Below, one piece after another: positions 5,185 to 5,866 of a stretch of DNA of 5,866 nucleotides (position 1 is the stretch's first letter; the number at the start of each line of letters is the position of its first letter). The notes beneath the pieces are model-generated. The model was not told the origin of the DNA. It saw only the letters and a program-made list of their open reading frames with translations, and ran no database searches. Where the stretch lies: positions 76,303-82,168 of the forward strand of contig NVXN01000013.1 in the NCBI GenBank assembly GCA_002733915.1, written 5' to 3'. The DNA is from Aequorivita sp. (lineage in GTDB: Bacteria > Bacteroidota > Bacteroidia > Flavobacteriales > Flavobacteriaceae). Made by a program: the position numbers and the translations under genes.

Positions 5185-5610
5185 ATGAAATCGTTTAATA
5201 AATTAATAAATCGGATTTTGATAATATCAAGTGGATTTTTGATTTTAATAATCGGAATTTCCTACTTTGTGTACATTAATAATCAGCCAAAATATTTAGT
5301 TTGCGGAACTGAAACACCAATTTTAATTTGTGGAACTGTCTCGCCGAATTTAAATGAATACGCCCAAAAAGGAAAACAGATATTTAATGCTAATTGTGCA
5401 GCTTGTCATAAACTGACGAAAAATATGATTGGTCCACCTTTGGCGAAAACTGACTCAATACTTCTATGGAATTGGATGACGATAAATAACGCTAAAATTG
5501 ATAGTTCGAAAATCAAGGAATGGGGAATTGATTTCCATAAAAATCAGTGGAGTCAAGTATTAAATCCTGACGAGATAAATGAACTTTACGAATATATAAA
5601 CGCGGAATAA
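5185..5610 (+). CDS. Membrane-anchored small c-type cytochrome
   Basis: The 141-residue protein has one N-terminal membrane helix (about 10-31) with no clear cleavage site, so the rest is predicted to sit in the periplasm attached to the inner membrane. The haem-attachment motif C71-A-A-C74-H75 lies within KGKQIFNANCAACHKL, with GPPL (83-86) following, as in class I cytochromes c. The terminal helix is NPDEINELYEYI (127-138). The usual axial Met, normally a short distance before that helix, appears replaced by W122 in NQWSQVL; M81, M98 and H118 are other candidates. A short duplicated motif, VCGTETP and ICGTVSP (39-54), puts C40 and C49 before the haem domain. An electron-transfer role is likely, but the partner is unknown. 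The gene is visibly more AT-rich than its left-hand neighbours and is bounded by the repeat array and an insertion sequence, suggesting acquired DNA. ATG 5185 is the natural start, with no Shine-Dalgarno. Confidence 0.85.
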   Translation: MKSFNKLINRILIISSGFLILIIGISYFVYINNQPKYLVCGTETPILICGTVSPNLNEYAQKGKQIFNANCAACHKLTKNMIGPPLAKTDSILLWNWMTINNAKIDSSKIKEWGIDFHKNQWSQVLNPDEINELYEYINAE

Positions 5611-5624
5611 AAACTGCGTAGAAC

Positions 5625-5644
5625 ACCGGTAACCGTTGCACAAC
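5625..5644. other. Cluster of short palindromes at the cytochrome/insertion-sequence boundary
   Basis: ACCGGT (5625-5630), GGTAACC (5628-5634) and GTTGCACAAC (5635-5644) are overlapping or adjacent palindromes 14-34 nt after the cytochrome stop codon. They may mark the end of the insertion sequence or a recombination site attached to the cytochrome gene. The opposite IS end is outside the window, so the exact boundary cannot be set. Confidence 0.35.
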
Positions 5645-5674
5645 CCCTTAATTTTTGAACCTGAACCAATATAA

Positions 5675-5700
5675 GCCGTTTTAAGCGGCGTTGCTTTTTT
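5675..5700 (+). terminator. Probable terminator, plus strand
   Basis: GCCG (5675-5678) and CGGC (5686-5689) enclose a 7-nt loop. TTGC and six T (5695-5700) follow shortly after. The stem is short, so strength is uncertain. It could end the cytochrome transcript or act inside the end of the insertion sequence to block read-through into the transposase. Confidence 0.4.
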
Positions 5701-5702
5701 GG

Positions 5703-5866
5703 TCAGGCTTGAGAATGAACCAAATTTGGTGCCTTTAAAAAATGCCATGCTACATTCTGAAGCACTATTTTTGGCAAAAAACACAGAACAAGGCTTTCCG
5801 CCCCGCTCTTTGCGCGTTTTTGGATAAACTTGAGGTATTTCTTGAGGTTGTAGGCCATCGCCGAGA
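5703..5866 (-). CDS. DDE transposase C-terminus (IS1182-like), partial
   Basis: A minus-strand frame enters from the right edge (first full codon at 5864) and stops at TGA 5705-5703, giving 53 residues. It begins SAMAYNLKKYLKF, which resembles the conserved C-terminal helix after the catalytic glutamate in IS1182/IS4-group transposases (typically AYNLKR or AYNLKK). The tail, with SLVLCFLPKIVL, is variable. The catalytic DDE residues lie outside the window, so whether the gene is intact cannot be judged. A longer open frame in another minus-strand phase across the same DNA is a shadow. Family assignment rests on this short motif; IS5 or another IS4-group family is possible. Confidence 0.7.
   Translation of the reverse strand, partial: SAMAYNLKKYLKFIQKRAKSGAESLVLCFLPKIVLQNVAWHFLKAPNLVHSQA

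Larger units (their letters stand above)
5645..5866 (-). mobile_element. End of an insertion sequence, IS1182-like, partial
   Basis: The region holds the 3' end of a transposase gene and its downstream flank, continuing past the right edge of the window. The left limit is approximate and placed just after the palindrome GTTGCACAAC (5635-5644). Neither terminal inverted repeat nor target duplication can be established with only one end present. Confidence 0.6.

Noticed and set aside
5611..5644. Integron attC site
   Set aside because: A paired set of RYYYAAC and GTTRRRY boxes with a long imperfect stem is not visible; only short palindromes are present, and the other side is insertion sequence.
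5560..5784. 74-residue minus-strand open frame at the insertion-sequence boundary
   Set aside because: It overlaps the end of the cytochrome gene and is out of phase with the recognisable transposase frame; the protein resembles nothing.

Overview
The window looks like a piece of a Bacteroidota chromosome, most likely Flavobacteriaceae. Start codons lack Shine-Dalgarno sequences, several upstream regions carry the Bacteroidota -7 box (TAnnTTTG), the protein families fit that group (YfiT/DinB-like protein, CsaA, a cyclophilin-FKBP fusion, a small DUF6265-like lipoprotein), and the DNA is AT-rich.

Positions 1-4635 are ordinary, compact housekeeping-type sequence. It begins with the 3' end of an unidentified gene (+) joined by an ATGA overlap to a cation diffusion facilitator transporter (+). 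That transporter converges on a small lipoprotein gene (-), and one inverted repeat spans both stop codons. Upstream of the lipoprotein gene is a two-gene operon (-): a roughly 100-residue Bacteroidota-specific protein followed by a CsaA-type tRNA-binding protein, overlapping by 11 nt. A divergent promoter region separates this operon from a thioredoxin-fold (PRX-like) protein gene (+). That gene converges on a YfiT/BstA-type DinB-superfamily gene (-). Behind it lies a cyclophilin plus FKBP double-domain prolyl isomerase gene (-), separated from it by a strong hairpin terminator.

Positions 4636-5184 hold no gene but are the most unusual part of the window. A short stretch with 7-nt periodicity (4662-4689) leads into a tandem array of ten exact TTAGGGTT cores. 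The cores are spaced strictly alternately 21 and 22 nt apart, because two different unit types alternate to make a 43-nt composite repeat. The array then flips strand at a 15-nt palindrome and decays, with a residual spacing near 20-21 nt, up to about 5040. Two adjacent perfect -7 boxes follow, then a structured leader of about 115 nt.

Positions 5185-5866 look like accessory DNA: an AT-rich gene for a membrane-anchored small c-type cytochrome, a short palindrome-rich boundary, a probable terminator, and the 3' end of a DDE transposase gene (IS1182-like) running off the window edge. The array, the cytochrome gene and the insertion sequence together suggest a locus prone to rearrangement beside a stable core-gene block. 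No known defence system or CRISPR array is present. The composite array is the best candidate for something undescribed.
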